DNA of 62,483 bases from Alloscardovia venturai (GCF_042676605.1 NZ_JBHTHQ010000016.1:1-62483); one strand, 5' to 3'; positions 17,474-26,690 are shown, counted from the stretch's first letter. The notes: generated by a model from the letters alone, not told the origin. A program made the numbers and translations.

Positions 17474-17761
17474 ATGACAGGCAAAAGCAACGATAACAAT
17501 GCAACAGTACTCACTCAAGAACAGCGTAAAGCTATCGAATCAATGACATATGAGCAGGCACGCGATCAGCTTGTCGACGTTGTAGCAAAACTTGAACAAG
17601 GCGGGCTTGAGCTTAACGATGCTATGGCGCAATGGGAGCTTGGAGAAGCACTCGCACAGCATGCTCAGTCACTCCTCGACCAGGTAGCAGCAAAACTCAA
17701 TGAAGTTCAAGAATCTCAAGCACAGTTCCAAGCGAACGCAGGAACGCAAGGTAACGAATAA
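17474..17761 (+). CDS. xseB: Exodeoxyribonuclease VII small subunit
   Basis: A 95-residue XseB. The conserved helical core M-T-Y-E-Q-A-R-D-Q-L and L-E-Q-G-G-L-E-L lies at residues 24-48. The small subunit wraps along the XseA helices and is needed for activity. AAGGGAG six bases before the ATG supports the start. The C-terminal tail is Gln/Asn-rich and probably unstructured. It forms a two-gene operon with xseA. Confidence 0.94.
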   Translation: MTGKSNDNNATVLTQEQRKAIESMTYEQARDQLVDVVAKLEQGGLELNDAMAQWELGEALAQHAQSLLDQVAAKLNEVQESQAQFQANAGTQGNE

Positions 17762-17868
17762 CGCCCCACTCCGCGTTTGTAGATCTATCCGTAAAACGCA
17801 GAAAGTGCATAAGGCTAAAAACATGTACACTTTCATGTGTATTCTTGTGCGTGCATGTTCATGCATAT

Positions 17869-17941
17869 GCCTCGGTAGCTCAGGGGATAGAGCACCGCTC
17901 TCCTAAAGCGGGTGTCGTGCGTTCGAATCGCATCCGAGGCA
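17869..17941 (+). tRNA. tRNA-Arg, anticodon CCT
   Basis: A full cloverleaf can be drawn. The acceptor stem is GCCTCGG (17869-17875) with CCGAGGC (17934-17940) and discriminator A at 17941. The D arm is GCTC/GAGC. The anticodon stem is CCGCT/AGCGG with loop CTCCTAA, giving anticodon CCT, which reads the AGG arginine codon. The T arm is GTGCG-TTCGAAT-CGCAT. The CCA end is not encoded. Confidence 0.97.
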
Positions 17942-18018
17942 CTTAGGGACTGTGACATCCTTGTGTTTCGTCCAGTTGCAACTCTTACTTATAAGCTTTC
18001 CTAAGTCACAAGTAGCCT

Positions 18019-18993
18019 CTAAACCCCTAGAAATCCTATACTGTGAAGGAACGTATACACAGCAAAAACTACAGGAATAGAAATTACACACATCAATGTA
18101 GATACACCCATCAGTGTCGCCGCAGGATTGGTATCTTCATGAATTTGTACAGTAAAAAGAACTCCTAAACTTGCCACCGGGCACGCAGCCATGAGGAGAA
18201 GCGCACCAAAGGAATCTCCGTGTATACCAAAAATCGCAAGCACAAAAATAGCGAGGATAGGGAAAATAAAATTACGCAGTGCAAGAGAGATTATAATCTG
18301 CTTATTAAACATGCGGGGTGTCAAAGAAATGTGGGCAAGAGTACTTCCCACGACCATCATTGATAATGACGTGTTCATATCTGCAATGTATCCAAACGTC
18401 TTATCAAGAAGACTTGGCAACCTCCACCCTGTGAAAAACAGCACAAGTCCTAAAGCAATCGCGATAATGTTTGGATTAAGAAAAATACGTTTACAAGCTT
18501 GCCAGACACGTTTCGCTCTACTCACACTCTCATCACTATCGACACGGAAAAGTGAAACTCCGTGGGACCACGTAAAAATATTAAACACTGCCATAGCTAC
18601 GACTGCAAAGAAGACTCCTGTCTTCCCAAAAAGAGCCGAAGCAAGAGGAACTCCGAGAAATCCTACATTTGAATATATCGAACTGTATATAGCGATACGC
18701 TTAAGATTTGCATCATGTGTGCGCATAAAAATAAGATGCGACAACGCAATTTCAAGGATATACAATACAACAAAAGCCGCGCTCCCCAGCAGTAATAACT
18801 GCACACGACTCACTGAAAAAGGTACCTCAAATGCCTCAATGATGAGTGCCGGGCCTATGACATTCAAGAGAATGCGCGTGAGATCATCTACCGTAGTTTT
18901 GGAGAGAAAATGGAGTTTCCGAAGTCCAAAACCTACTGCCATGAGAAGGAAAATGAGAACAATCTGACTCGCTACTTGACTTGTGGTGAGCAT
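18019..18993 (-). CDS. AEC-family (auxin efflux carrier-like) permease
   Basis: A 324-residue membrane protein with about ten hydrophobic segments arranged as two groups of five. The start (V-A-S-Q-I-V-L-I-F-L-L-M-A-V-G-F-G-L-R-K) and the repeated pattern near A-C-P-V-A-S-L-G-V-L-F in the second half are typical of the AEC/Mem_trans family. Bacterial members export or exchange organic acids such as malate, but the substrate here cannot be inferred. It is a single gene reading towards the tRNA. Confidence 0.88.
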   Translation of the reverse strand: MLTTSQVASQIVLIFLLMAVGFGLRKLHFLSKTTVDDLTRILLNVIGPALIIEAFEVPFSVSRVQLLLLGSAAFVVLYILEIALSHLIFMRTHDANLKRIAIYSSIYSNVGFLGVPLASALFGKTGVFFAVVAMAVFNIFTWSHGVSLFRVDSDESVSRAKRVWQACKRIFLNPNIIAIALGLVLFFTGWRLPSLLDKTFGYIADMNTSLSMMVVGSTLAHISLTPRMFNKQIIISLALRNFIFPILAIFVLAIFGIHGDSFGALLLMAACPVASLGVLFTVQIHEDTNPAATLMGVSTLMCVISIPVVFAVYTFLHSIGFLGV

Positions 18994-19076
18994 ATACCTT
19001 TTACTCTACGCTCCTATGAAGAGAACTAACTTATTAAGATAAAGCATACCCACTCAATAAAGCAGAGGAGATACAT

Positions 19077-19958
19077 ATGAATGTCAAAGAGAGTTATCAG
19101 CATTATCTCGATTTGCGAGAAGAACATTTTCGTAGTCACGATGCGAAGTTTTTTGATAATCAAGCCGACACGGTATGTTCACCCATTCCGTATACTCGGC
19201 GATGTATGGTTTGTCGGCGATAGCTGGGTAAGTGTTCACCTCATCGATACAGGCAATGGTTTACTTCTTACCGATGCTGGCAATGTCGGAGCCACAGCGC
19301 AACTTATTCAGTCGATTTGGGAGGCTGGTTTTAATCCTGCTGACGTGAAATAGATCATCATCACGCATGGACACGTTGACCATTTTGGTGCGCACGATGG
19401 TTCCACACGATGTTTGGAACAAAACTTTATATGGGTGCGCCTGACGTTATCGCTTTCAAGGAACGTCCTTGGGAGTCTTTCATCTATGATGTCTACGATA
19501 TGAATGAGACGCTTTTTGAAGTCGCCCACGCTATCGTTGACCATGAAGATATTGTCTTTGGCAATCTCACTCTTCACTTCCGTCTCGTACCGGGTCATTC
19601 CTCAGGATCTATCGCGCTTTTCTTTGAACAGGAAGTAGATGGTCAGATTCTTCGCTTTGGCATGTACGGCGGTCTAGGGCTTAACACATTACAGAAACAG
19701 CACCTTACCGACATCGACGATCCAAAATTCACTATGCGTGAGACGTACCTTCATTCCATCGACTCTGTCATCAATGAGCATGTCGATGTCACTCTTGGCA
19801 ATCACACCAAAAATAACAATGTTTTAGAGAAGCATAAACAACAGAGCGCGCACCCTGAGCAGCCAAGTCCTTTCATTGATTCGACTGCGTGGCAGACACT
19901 GCTTGCTCAGTATCGTTCAGACATGATTGAACTCATGCATAATCCCGAACAAAACTAA
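19077..19958 (+). pseudogene. Broken metallo-beta-lactamase-fold hydrolase
   Basis: An ATG at 19077 follows AGGAG and starts a typical protein (M-N-V-K-E-S-Y-Q-H-Y-L). The similarity then changes frame between about 19160 and 19190, continues with G-D-V-W-F-V-G-D-S-W-V-S-V-H-L-I-D-T-G, meets an in-frame TAG at 19351, reads on through the metal-binding motif T-H-G-H-V-D-H-F-G, and shifts frame again near 19395-19420. The last part is open to 19958 and includes P-G-H-S-S-G-S-I. One stop and two frameshifts in a gene of roughly 290 codons mean it is inactive. Sequencing error is unlikely to explain all three. Confidence 0.88.
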
Positions 19959-20061
19959 TGCCGAACTTACCTATATGCATGTGCTATTAGCTATTAGCAA
20001 TGATGTACAAGAGTTCAGAAGCACTAGCAGGACGCTTAAAGTAGAATAATTAGTCAGTCTA

Positions 20062-20123
20062 ACTGAACTGCTCCGTAACTGTTAAAACTATTTTCATAGT
20101 CTAACAATCACGGGCAGTTCAGT
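20062..20123. repeat. 62-bp imperfect palindrome, IS3-end-like
   Basis: The outer arms ACTGAACTGCTC (20062-20073) and GGGCAGTTCAGT (20112-20123) pair at 11 of 12 positions. Pairing continues inward (CCGT with ACGG, TGTTA with TAACA, ACTA with TAGT) to a short TTTTCA loop. TGAACTG at the tips resembles IS3/IS150 ends, so it may be a tiny non-autonomous element. It is also followed by TTATAAAA and could fold in RNA. Confidence 0.65.
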
Positions 20124-20297
20124 TTATAAAACGCCAGTAGCTCATTTCCATACCTGTTTGCACGACTGATTGACGTTTCAGGGTTCCTTAGTATGTCGAG
20201 CATTTTTAGTACTGGATGTCATAACTCGACTCACTGAAAAGAACAGCATCTCAAATTACAATTCAACTACGCTTCTTAGAGCTGCTTCTCAAAGCTG

Positions 20298-20329
20298 TTC
20301 GTATAATTAAACTCGGTAATTTATACGAA
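20298..20329 (+). promoter_or_regulatory. Palindrome overlapping a TATAAT box before the arylsulfotransferase-like gene
   Basis: The arms TTCGTATAA (20298-20306) and TTATACGAA (20321-20329) are a perfect 9-bp inverted repeat with a 14-nt gap. The left arm contains a perfect TATAAT (20302-20307). No clear -35 was found. A repressor bound here would block this promoter. The ribosome site AAAGGTGG follows at 20331-20338 and the ATG is at 20346. Confidence 0.5.
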
Positions 20330-20345
20330 TAAAGGTGGCAGGCTG

Positions 20346-22238
20346 ATGACTGATGAGGAACGCGTATTTCGCTCTTCTGGCACTCGCACACACGCGTCTG
20401 ACTTTGACCGCATACCGAGCAGTCGTACCACGAAAAACTTAGTTTCACGACCATCGGTAAAGAATAAGATACATCGATGGGCTATCATGATTGCAGTCAC
20501 CCTTGTCGTGGTCCTTGTCGCCGCTGGAGGACTCACCTACTATAATGCGCGCCGTAATTCTCCTTCTAACGTTTTGGCGCACAATATCGAGCGCATATAT
20601 ACCATTGGATATCAAAATCGAGTGCATAGTAATCTTGATACAAAAAAGCGTTCGGGCAAATATACTCAGGATCATATGCTCATCGAAGCAAATCCTTATG
20701 GCACGAATAGCACGTCACTTTACGTCTACTTCGTAACTGAGCAGCCAGTCAGTGTCGCATATACAGTATCTACCCCCAAAGTGGCTCTCCCCAACTTCAC
20801 TCGCACTGTCACAACCCCTGCTCAACGCCTTAAAACCCACGAATTTCAAGTCATAGGGCTCATTCCAAATACAGAAAATCAAATTGATTTCACCATTACG
20901 GATGCGAATGGCAATACGACTCAGAAACGCTACACCTACACTATGGGCGATTTGCAAGGAAATGAGCCGGTACAAGTCAACGTACACAATCTTGATGCCC
21001 TCGACGTCGACGGACTCTTTGCAGTAATGCCCCATGCCTCAGGCTCTGCAAATTTCATTTATCTTTATGACACGCACGGAATTTTGCGCGGAGAAATTCC
21101 TACACAAAACAATGGTGGTACACGACTCATACGCCGTGATGATGAGTTGTATTATGCAATTTCATCGACTCAGTTTGTCGCCGTTGACAAGCTTGGCTAT
21201 GTCGATAAATTCATCACGATGGAAGGCCGATACACTCTCGCAGGCGATTATACCTTTGACGGTGATGGGAATTTACTGGCTATAGCTTCGAACGGCTATA
21301 CCATCGACGGATCGAAAGAAGTAGGAAATTACATCGTTCGCTTTGACCACATCAGCGGGAAGATGAAGATGGTGGCAAATCTCTCCACGATACTCAATGC
21401 TTACCGCACCACAACGGTTAAACGCGGGATAGATAAAAACGGGAAATCAACCACTTCTCAATGGAACTGGTTGGGACTTAATTCTATCGCCATGATAGAT
21501 AATGACCATCTTCTCCTATCATCGCGCGAAACTTCTTCCCTTTTCACGCTCGACATATCCGACTCACCTTCGATTACGTCCATTATCGGCCCTCACGATT
21601 TGTGGGAAGATCCGCAGTACTCCTACCTCGTCTTGAGCAAAGATGGGGATTTTCCTGATATGGCAGGTCAAAGTGATATCTCTATCACAAACAAAACTGA
21701 TGCAGGCTATACATTGACGTTATTTAACAATAACTTTGCCTATTCTCCTAGCAATCCTGGATTTAATTGGAGTACAGCTATCCCTACAGCCTCACAACGT
21801 TTTGATGCTACGAAATCTGAGACTTCTTCCTTTGCAAATACCTACTACGTAGACACTCGCAATAAGACATATAAACTTGTTAGCTCAGTCAAATGTGCAT
21901 ACGCACCGCTCTACGGCAATGCACAATTCATAAAAGATAAACTTATCACGACAGCAACTACCAACGGGAGCTGGTCTATTGCGGATACGAATGGAAGCAA
22001 TTCCGTAGGCTATCAATCTCACGTTACTTCTAGCGCAGACGGGCGTGTGATAGAAAGTTCCTCTTCGTCTATATCGACATCAATGTCAACGCCATCAACG
22101 ACGTTGACATCTCAAAAAACGATGTCTGCGAAAAAATCCACACAGAACTCCCCACAGACATCAGAAAAATCGATTCCCCTTATTTATCGCGCTTACTACG
22201 ATACTTTTGCGGACTTTTGGTTTGCACCGCAATCTTAA
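20346..22238 (+). CDS. Membrane-anchored arylsulfotransferase-like protein
   Basis: A 630-residue protein. It has about 40 cytoplasmic residues, one membrane segment (about 45-65, A-I-M-I-A-V-T-L-V-V-V-L-V-A-A-G-G) and a large outside domain. That domain resembles the ASST beta-propeller family: an N-terminal beta-sandwich with L-I-E-A-N-P-Y-G-T-N and H-E-F-Q-V-I-G-L-I-P, then repeats with D-T-H-G-I-L-R-G-E and L-G-Y-V-D-K. A Ser/Thr-rich linker (about 565-605) precedes a short C-terminal end. Bacterial ASSTs move sulfate between phenols. I could not confirm the catalytic histidine, so activity is uncertain. AAAGGTGG supports the start. It converges on def with a four-base overlap. Confidence 0.7.
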   Translation: MTDEERVFRSSGTRTHASDFDRIPSSRTTKNLVSRPSVKNKIHRWAIMIAVTLVVVLVAAGGLTYYNARRNSPSNVLAHNIERIYTIGYQNRVHSNLDTKKRSGKYTQDHMLIEANPYGTNSTSLYVYFVTEQPVSVAYTVSTPKVALPNFTRTVTTPAQRLKTHEFQVIGLIPNTENQIDFTITDANGNTTQKRYTYTMGDLQGNEPVQVNVHNLDALDVDGLFAVMPHASGSANFIYLYDTHGILRGEIPTQNNGGTRLIRRDDELYYAISSTQFVAVDKLGYVDKFITMEGRYTLAGDYTFDGDGNLLAIASNGYTIDGSKEVGNYIVRFDHISGKMKMVANLSTILNAYRTTTVKRGIDKNGKSTTSQWNWLGLNSIAMIDNDHLLLSSRETSSLFTLDISDSPSITSIIGPHDLWEDPQYSYLVLSKDGDFPDMAGQSDISITNKTDAGYTLTLFNNNFAYSPSNPGFNWSTAIPTASQRFDATKSETSSFANTYYVDTRNKTYKLVSSVKCAYAPLYGNAQFIKDKLITTATTNGSWSIADTNGSNSVGYQSHVTSSADGRVIESSSSSISTSMSTPSTTLTSQKTMSAKKSTQNSPQTSEKSIPLIYRAYYDTFADFWFAPQS

Positions 22239-22888
22239 AGCTTAAAGCCAAGTTCTTTAGAAGCTTCAGCTGGCACAGCTTCGAACGCCCAGTAATCTTC
22301 AAGATTGTCATATGTCGTCAGGCTTCGTGTCTCAGCCTTGTCAATATAGACTTCGCCAGAGAGATGATCTGTCTCATGCTGGAAAATACGTGCAGGCCAA
22401 TTGTGCATTTCTTCTTCGTGAAGATTACCCACCTCATCTGTCCAGCAAGCCTTGATATGAAGATAACGCTTGCGCACAGCTTGATACCCATCAAAACTCA
22501 AGCATCCCTCGTAGAAGCTTGCAGTTTCTTCTCCTATCGGCTCATAGCTCGGATTGATGATAGTGCGGAATGGAAGCTCAGCAATGCCACGCGGATCATC
22601 TTCATCATCACGTATATGATCTTCAAGTACAGCAATGGCAAGCCCCAAACCAATTTGAGGACCAGCCAAACCTACACCCGGAGCATCTAGCATAGTTTTA
22701 TGCATGAGGTCGATGAGTCTGAGCAAAGTCTTTTGAGCAAGCTGACCATTGTACTGCATGGTTTCCTGACGTAATACTGGCTCACCAAGCTGGACGATAG
22801 GCAAATCACCGTTCTCATCAGTATCTGTCAGCAACGCTCGGACGTCGCGGTCAAAACTCTTGTCAACGTTCTTTGATGTCCAAGACAT
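22235..22888 (-). CDS. def: Peptide deformylase
   Basis: A 217-residue deformylase that removes formyl groups from new proteins. The three family motifs are present: G-V-G-L-A-G-P-Q-I-G (71-80), E-G-C-L-S (127-131, with metal ligand Cys129) and H-E-T-D-H (171-175, with ligands His171 and His175 and catalytic Glu172). I chose the ATG at 22888, which has GGAG upstream; an ATG ten codons earlier would overlap glmM. It starts 19 nt after glmM and is probably in its operon. Confidence 0.95.
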   Translation of the reverse strand: MSWTSKNVDKSFDRDVRALLTDTDENGDLPIVQLGEPVLRQETMQYNGQLAQKTLLRLIDLMHKTMLDAPGVGLAGPQIGLGLAIAVLEDHIRDDEDDPRGIAELPFRTIINPSYEPIGEETASFYEGCLSFDGYQAVRKRYLHIKACWTDEVGNLHEEEMHNWPARIFQHETDHLSGEVYIDKAETRSLTTYDNLEDYWAFEAVPAEASKELGFKL

Positions 22889-22907
22889 GTAATTCTCCTT
22901 AAAGTAT

Positions 22908-24278
22908 TTACAGTGCAAGCTCCCGCGCTACAACTTCTGCCAAACGATTACAGACCTCATCTGCCTGCTCTTGTGTAGCAGCTTCTGCCATTACGCGTAC
23001 AAGAGGCTCCGTACCTGAAGGGCGAAGAAGCACACGACCTGTATCGCCGAGATACTCCTCCTCCTTTGCTACTGCTTCCTGCACTGCTGGGTTTGTGCTC
23101 GCCGCATGCTTATCGACATTGGGAACGTTTACAAGAGTTTGAGGCAACTGCGGGAAGCTCAAAGCAAGCTCCTTCAATGACTTACCAGACTGCATGACTT
23201 CATTCGCCAAGCACAGGGCAGTAAGCGTGCCGTCACCTGTAGTAGCAAACTCACGGTTGATGACGTGTCCCGACTGCTCGCCACCCAACGTATAGCCGCC
23301 TTCAAGCATTTTCTCAAGGACATACCTATCACCGACATTCGTCTGAACTGTCTTAATCCCCATATCCTTGAGCGCAAGGATGAGTCCAAGATTTGACATC
23401 ACTGTGATAACTAAAGTGTCATCCTTAAGCTTGCCCTGACGCTTATAAGAACGAGCAAGAATACCCATAATTTGATCGCCGTTGACGAGTGTGCCGTCTT
23501 CATCTACCGCTAAACAACGGTCAGCATCGCCATCGAAGGCGACGCCCATCATCGCATCAGATGCCTTAACCATAGCTTGAAGCTGCTCAGGATGGGTCGA
23601 ACCAGCATGATCATTGATGTTATATCCGTCTGGGGAAGCATTGATGACGACTACATCTGCCCCAGCACGGCGAAGAGCTTCAGGAGCCACTGCCGATGTT
23701 GCTCCATTTGCACAGTCTGCAACGATACGCAGGCCTTTCAATGGCTGAGATTGTACTTTATCCTCACCGAGAGGAGCAATAGAACTGACCAAGTGGTCGA
23801 TATACAAATTTGTAGCCGTGACATTGTCGTGCGAAATGCGACCGACTCCTGCACCCGTTGGGCGCTCCCAATCAGAACCGAGTATCTCTTCAATCTCATC
23901 TTCCTTCTTATCAGGAAGCTTAAAACCGCCACGGGCAAAGAACTTAATACCGTTATCAGGCATTGGATTGTGGGACGCAGAAATCACGGCGCCCATCTCA
24001 ACGTTCAAAACCGAAGTAAGATAAGCTAAACCAGGAGTCGGAAGAATGCCTACATCAATAACGTCAAAACCGCCCGCAGCCATGCCAGCACCTAACGCAT
24101 GCGAAAGAAAATCACCAGAGACACGAGTATCGCGACCAATCAATGCACGCTGACGTCCCTTAGCCGCATCATCGCCAAACACACGCACAGCTGCATCACC
24201 CATCTTGAGAGCAAGATCAGCAGTCAATAAACCATTCGCTAAACCACGCACACCATCTGTACCAAAAAGACGAGGCAT
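22908..24278 (-). CDS. glmM: Phosphoglucosamine mutase
   Basis: A 456-residue GlmM that makes glucosamine-1-phosphate for peptidoglycan precursors. It starts L-F-G-T-D-G-V-R-G, has the phosphoserine loop I-S-A-S-H-N-P with Ser102, the metal loop D-G-D-A-D-R (about residue 245) and the phosphate-binding end R-P-S-G-T-E-P-L-V-R-V-M. Nothing is missing. def follows directly. Confidence 0.97.
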   Translation of the reverse strand: MPRLFGTDGVRGLANGLLTADLALKMGDAAVRVFGDDAAKGRQRALIGRDTRVSGDFLSHALGAGMAAGGFDVIDVGILPTPGLAYLTSVLNVEMGAVISASHNPMPDNGIKFFARGGFKLPDKKEDEIEEILGSDWERPTGAGVGRISHDNVTATNLYIDHLVSSIAPLGEDKVQSQPLKGLRIVADCANGATSAVAPEALRRAGADVVVINASPDGYNINDHAGSTHPEQLQAMVKASDAMMGVAFDGDADRCLAVDEDGTLVNGDQIMGILARSYKRQGKLKDDTLVITVMSNLGLILALKDMGIKTVQTNVGDRYVLEKMLEGGYTLGGEQSGHVINREFATTGDGTLTALCLANEVMQSGKSLKELALSFPQLPQTLVNVPNVDKHAASTNPAVQEAVAKEEEYLGDTGRVLLRPSGTEPLVRVMAEAATQEQADEVCNRLAEVVARELAL

Positions 24279-24299
24279 TCTTTCTCCTTAAATTCATAG

Positions 24300-24336
24300 A
24301 AAACCTGCCGCTGACCATTGTAGTCGAACGGCAGGC
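24300..24336 (-). terminator. Intrinsic terminator after the lipoprotein gene
   Basis: Arms CCTGCCG (24304-24310) and CGGCAGG (24329-24335) form a stem. On the minus strand it is followed by TTTTCT. It lies about 35 nt after the stop at 24371 and before glmM, so it separates the lipoprotein gene from glmM-def. Confidence 0.75.
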
Positions 24337-24370
24337 AATGCGTGTTGCAGCCGAAGAATTAAACGAGTAA

Positions 24371-25660
24371 TTACCATATGTACCGCGGGTTTACAGCCGG
24401 ATACCCAAATTTAAATGATGTATCGTAAACCATACGCGCAATTTCTCTTCTTATAGGGATAGTATGTATATGTTTTCCGCTTGACCGATCATAAACATTG
24501 ATAAACGAAGTTTTCCCCGTACTGTCATTCTCATTTAGAACGATTGCATATACGCATTTCTGTGTAGTTCGCAAAACAAGACGACCATAGAAATTTGTTT
24601 CATATTGGGCATTATATTTAACAAGTGGAGTTGAGAATTGACACGTTTCTCCCGTCTGAGTGTTGACAGATATAATTCTTCCTGTTACTGCACTCATCAA
24701 GAGAACGCTGTCGCCGAATGAAGCAGACTCGTCGGATGAGAAAGTAGACCACTCCGTCTCTTGGGTCGTCATTAAATATTTATCGCGCAGATTATAATCT
24801 TTCAGAGGGATAAAGCTCGATTCTTTCGTTTGAGGATCCCATTCGAAAAGCATGACATTTGAAACTCTGTCTTGCACAGCGGAAGCACTCACAGTTACAA
24901 ATGCAGCAAGCTTACCGTTCACACAAAACGCGGTTCCAATATTCGTTTCATTGGTAACTTTCGGACTATTCTCAAAGAGTTGCTGAAGCTGCACATCAAA
25001 AAGCTGCGTTTGTGGTCTCACTTTGCTGAGCACTCTATATTGCGGATGTTTTCCATCGTATATTAATGACACTACCAGCTGAGGATTTTCAATATCTCTA
25101 CTTAAATCAATCGTATATGTATTACCGTTACAGGTAGCAAGATTATTCAGTGCATGTGCATCAGCCGTACTATACGACGATTCAGCATAATGACCATCAA
25201 CACGAGAAACTGCAATTACACCATCTTCTTCTTCTGCATCCGAACCCCTGTTCAGGATAGAAACCATCGTGCTTTTATCGTAATACGTGCTTCCATATTG
25301 AAAATCCGTTTTCTTATAAGGAGTAGCTTGTACCGTTGAATTGTCAAAAGAGAGAAAGTAGTTTGCTGTGTCATCAACAAACTGAATTCCAGACTCTGTC
25401 CATACTGGCTGGTTATAAAACATCGTCTTTATAGGTAGAGACTGCGTTTTACCTTGAGCATCAATAAATACAACATAACTGCGGTCCCTAGGAACTTTGG
25501 CAGCATCATAAACCGGTATTGCTACAACATACTTCCCCACATCAATGCGTGGAGCAGTTTCTTTAGGGAGCCCTGAGCAACCAGAAAGAATCACAATTAA
25601 TATGAGACATACATAACTAAAAAGGTGCTGAATAACCTTTTGGTTGCGCACACTACGCAT
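24371..25660 (-). CDS. Predicted lipoprotein of unknown function
   Basis: A 429-residue protein with a lipoprotein signal: basic start, hydrophobic run (about 12-26) and lipobox L-S-G-C with Cys at about residue 28. The mature part is rich in short beta-strands with repeated phrases about reading values (D-G-H-Y-A-E-S, D-G-K-H-P-Q-Y-R). It could be a beta-propeller, but I do not recognise a family. It starts 12 nt after the permuted-papain gene and probably shares its transcript. An outer-face role is inferred only from the signal. Confidence 0.75.
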   Translation of the reverse strand: MRSVRNQKVIQHLFSYVCLILIVILSGCSGLPKETAPRIDVGKYVVAIPVYDAAKVPRDRSYVVFIDAQGKTQSLPIKTMFYNQPVWTESGIQFVDDTANYFLSFDNSTVQATPYKKTDFQYGSTYYDKSTMVSILNRGSDAEEEDGVIAVSRVDGHYAESSYSTADAHALNNLATCNGNTYTIDLSRDIENPQLVVSLIYDGKHPQYRVLSKVRPQTQLFDVQLQQLFENSPKVTNETNIGTAFCVNGKLAAFVTVSASAVQDRVSNVMLFEWDPQTKESSFIPLKDYNLRDKYLMTTQETEWSTFSSDESASFGDSVLLMSAVTGRIISVNTQTGETCQFSTPLVKYNAQYETNFYGRLVLRTTQKCVYAIVLNENDSTGKTSFINVYDRSSGKHIHTIPIRREIARMVYDTSFKFGYPAVNPRYIW

Positions 25661-25672
25661 TCACCCACCACC

Positions 25673-26447
25673 TTAAGGATTTAAAGTGGAACAAAGCTTT
25701 GCGATAGGTGAAAGAGCAAGATTTGACGGTGCAATAAAAGCAGCGCCCGGAACGATATCTATTCCAGCACCATACATATACGCTGCCCACACCAACTGGC
25801 TACAGTTCAGACCGCCCCAATCATTCCTATTCGAAGATATAACATTCGCATTATATCCACGTCCTATGTAGGAATAAGCTCGAGAAACTGCTTTATTGCG
25901 ATTTGCTTGACTCGTATTCACTCGATAAATGTAAGCCTTGCCACACGCCAAACTATTATTTCTAGCGACTTCGCGAGCAGTTTTGCCTTTCCCAACCGCT
26001 TCGATATTTCGTGAATTCGTAGCATAAATTCCAGCATGACCGTGAGGAATTCCATATGAAGTATTCCCAGCAGACACAAAATAGTCTCCTGGGGCTGTCG
26101 CATCTCTTAAATTATTATGCCGTGAATCATATATACCAATTCCGCTCATAGAACGAGTCGCGGGCTGACTAAAGAAAGACTGTTCGTACTGTAATCTACG
26201 AATAGTCGAAGATACAACCTCTTCTTTGCTCTTCCCCGAATTGGCACTCTCAGAAAAGAATCTGTTCATCAAGCTCGTCAGGAGACACAACATTGTTAAG
26301 CATTGAGGAGAGTTGATTGACGTCTTTGTAGTATTTATTATCAGATGTCTGTGCATACGAGCACTTAGGAAATATGCTAAAAGATACACGAACCAGTACC
26401 AAAACGCAAAAAGAAGTTAACCTTGCATCTATGAATTCCCTTTTCAT
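25673..26447 (-). pseudogene. Secreted permuted papain-like peptidase, frameshifted
   Basis: A start at 26447 gives a signal peptide (V-L-V-L-V-R-V-S-F-S-I-F) and about 60 residues before a TGA. The next frame continues from about 26265 (F-F-S-E-S-A-N-S-G-K-S-K-E-E). The catalytic domain has G-H-A-G-I-Y (His) before N-C-S-Q-L-V-W-A-A-Y (Cys), the reversed order of the YiiX/permuted NlpC-P60 group. The shift lies in the run GATTCTTTTCTGAG. The downstream part alone (from 26389) would lack the signal peptide. It may be a real mutation, a phase-variable site or a sequencing error. Confidence 0.75.
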
Positions 26448-26545
26448 CTTTAGCTCTTTTCATAGTCTTCTCTCGCCTTTAAGAGAAAACTTGCGACTAT
26501 TGTACGCGTCTTAAAGTTTTCTGTCAATCGGACGTTCGGACATTT

Positions 26546-26690
26546 TTAGACCGCGTACCCTGGCCTCCTTCTATACTCTATAGGACTTAGCCCATCCAAA
26601 CTCAACTTAATCCTGTCTGTCGATACCACCCACACTAGGTAATCTTCTAACGCATCCGCAGGTTCTTGTCTATTCTCTTTATCCGCTACT
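26546..26690 (-). mobile_element. IS3-family orfB 3' scrap
   Basis: The minus strand reads L-E-D-Y-L-V-W, then R-I-K-L-S-L-D-G-L-S-P-I-E-Y-R-R and a TAA. This is the C-terminal signature of IS3-family integrases. Only about 45 codons remain. It lies directly after the YbjN-like gene, at the edge of the secretion island. Confidence 0.75.

Larger units (their letters stand above)
19959..20345. other. Gene-free stretch with two inverted repeats
   Basis: No plausible gene is seen. The stretch holds a 62-bp imperfect palindrome at 20062-20123 and, just before the next gene, a palindrome overlapping a perfect -10 box at 20298-20329. Both are listed separately. Confidence 0.7.

Noticed and set aside
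17869..17941. tRNA-Arg as an attachment site of an integrated element
   Set aside because: No integrase gene and no repeat of the tRNA 3' end was found nearby.
17941..18006. Inverted ACTTAGG/CCTAAGT after the tRNA as a terminator
   Set aside because: The arms are short, the loop is about 50 nt and no U-tract follows on either strand.
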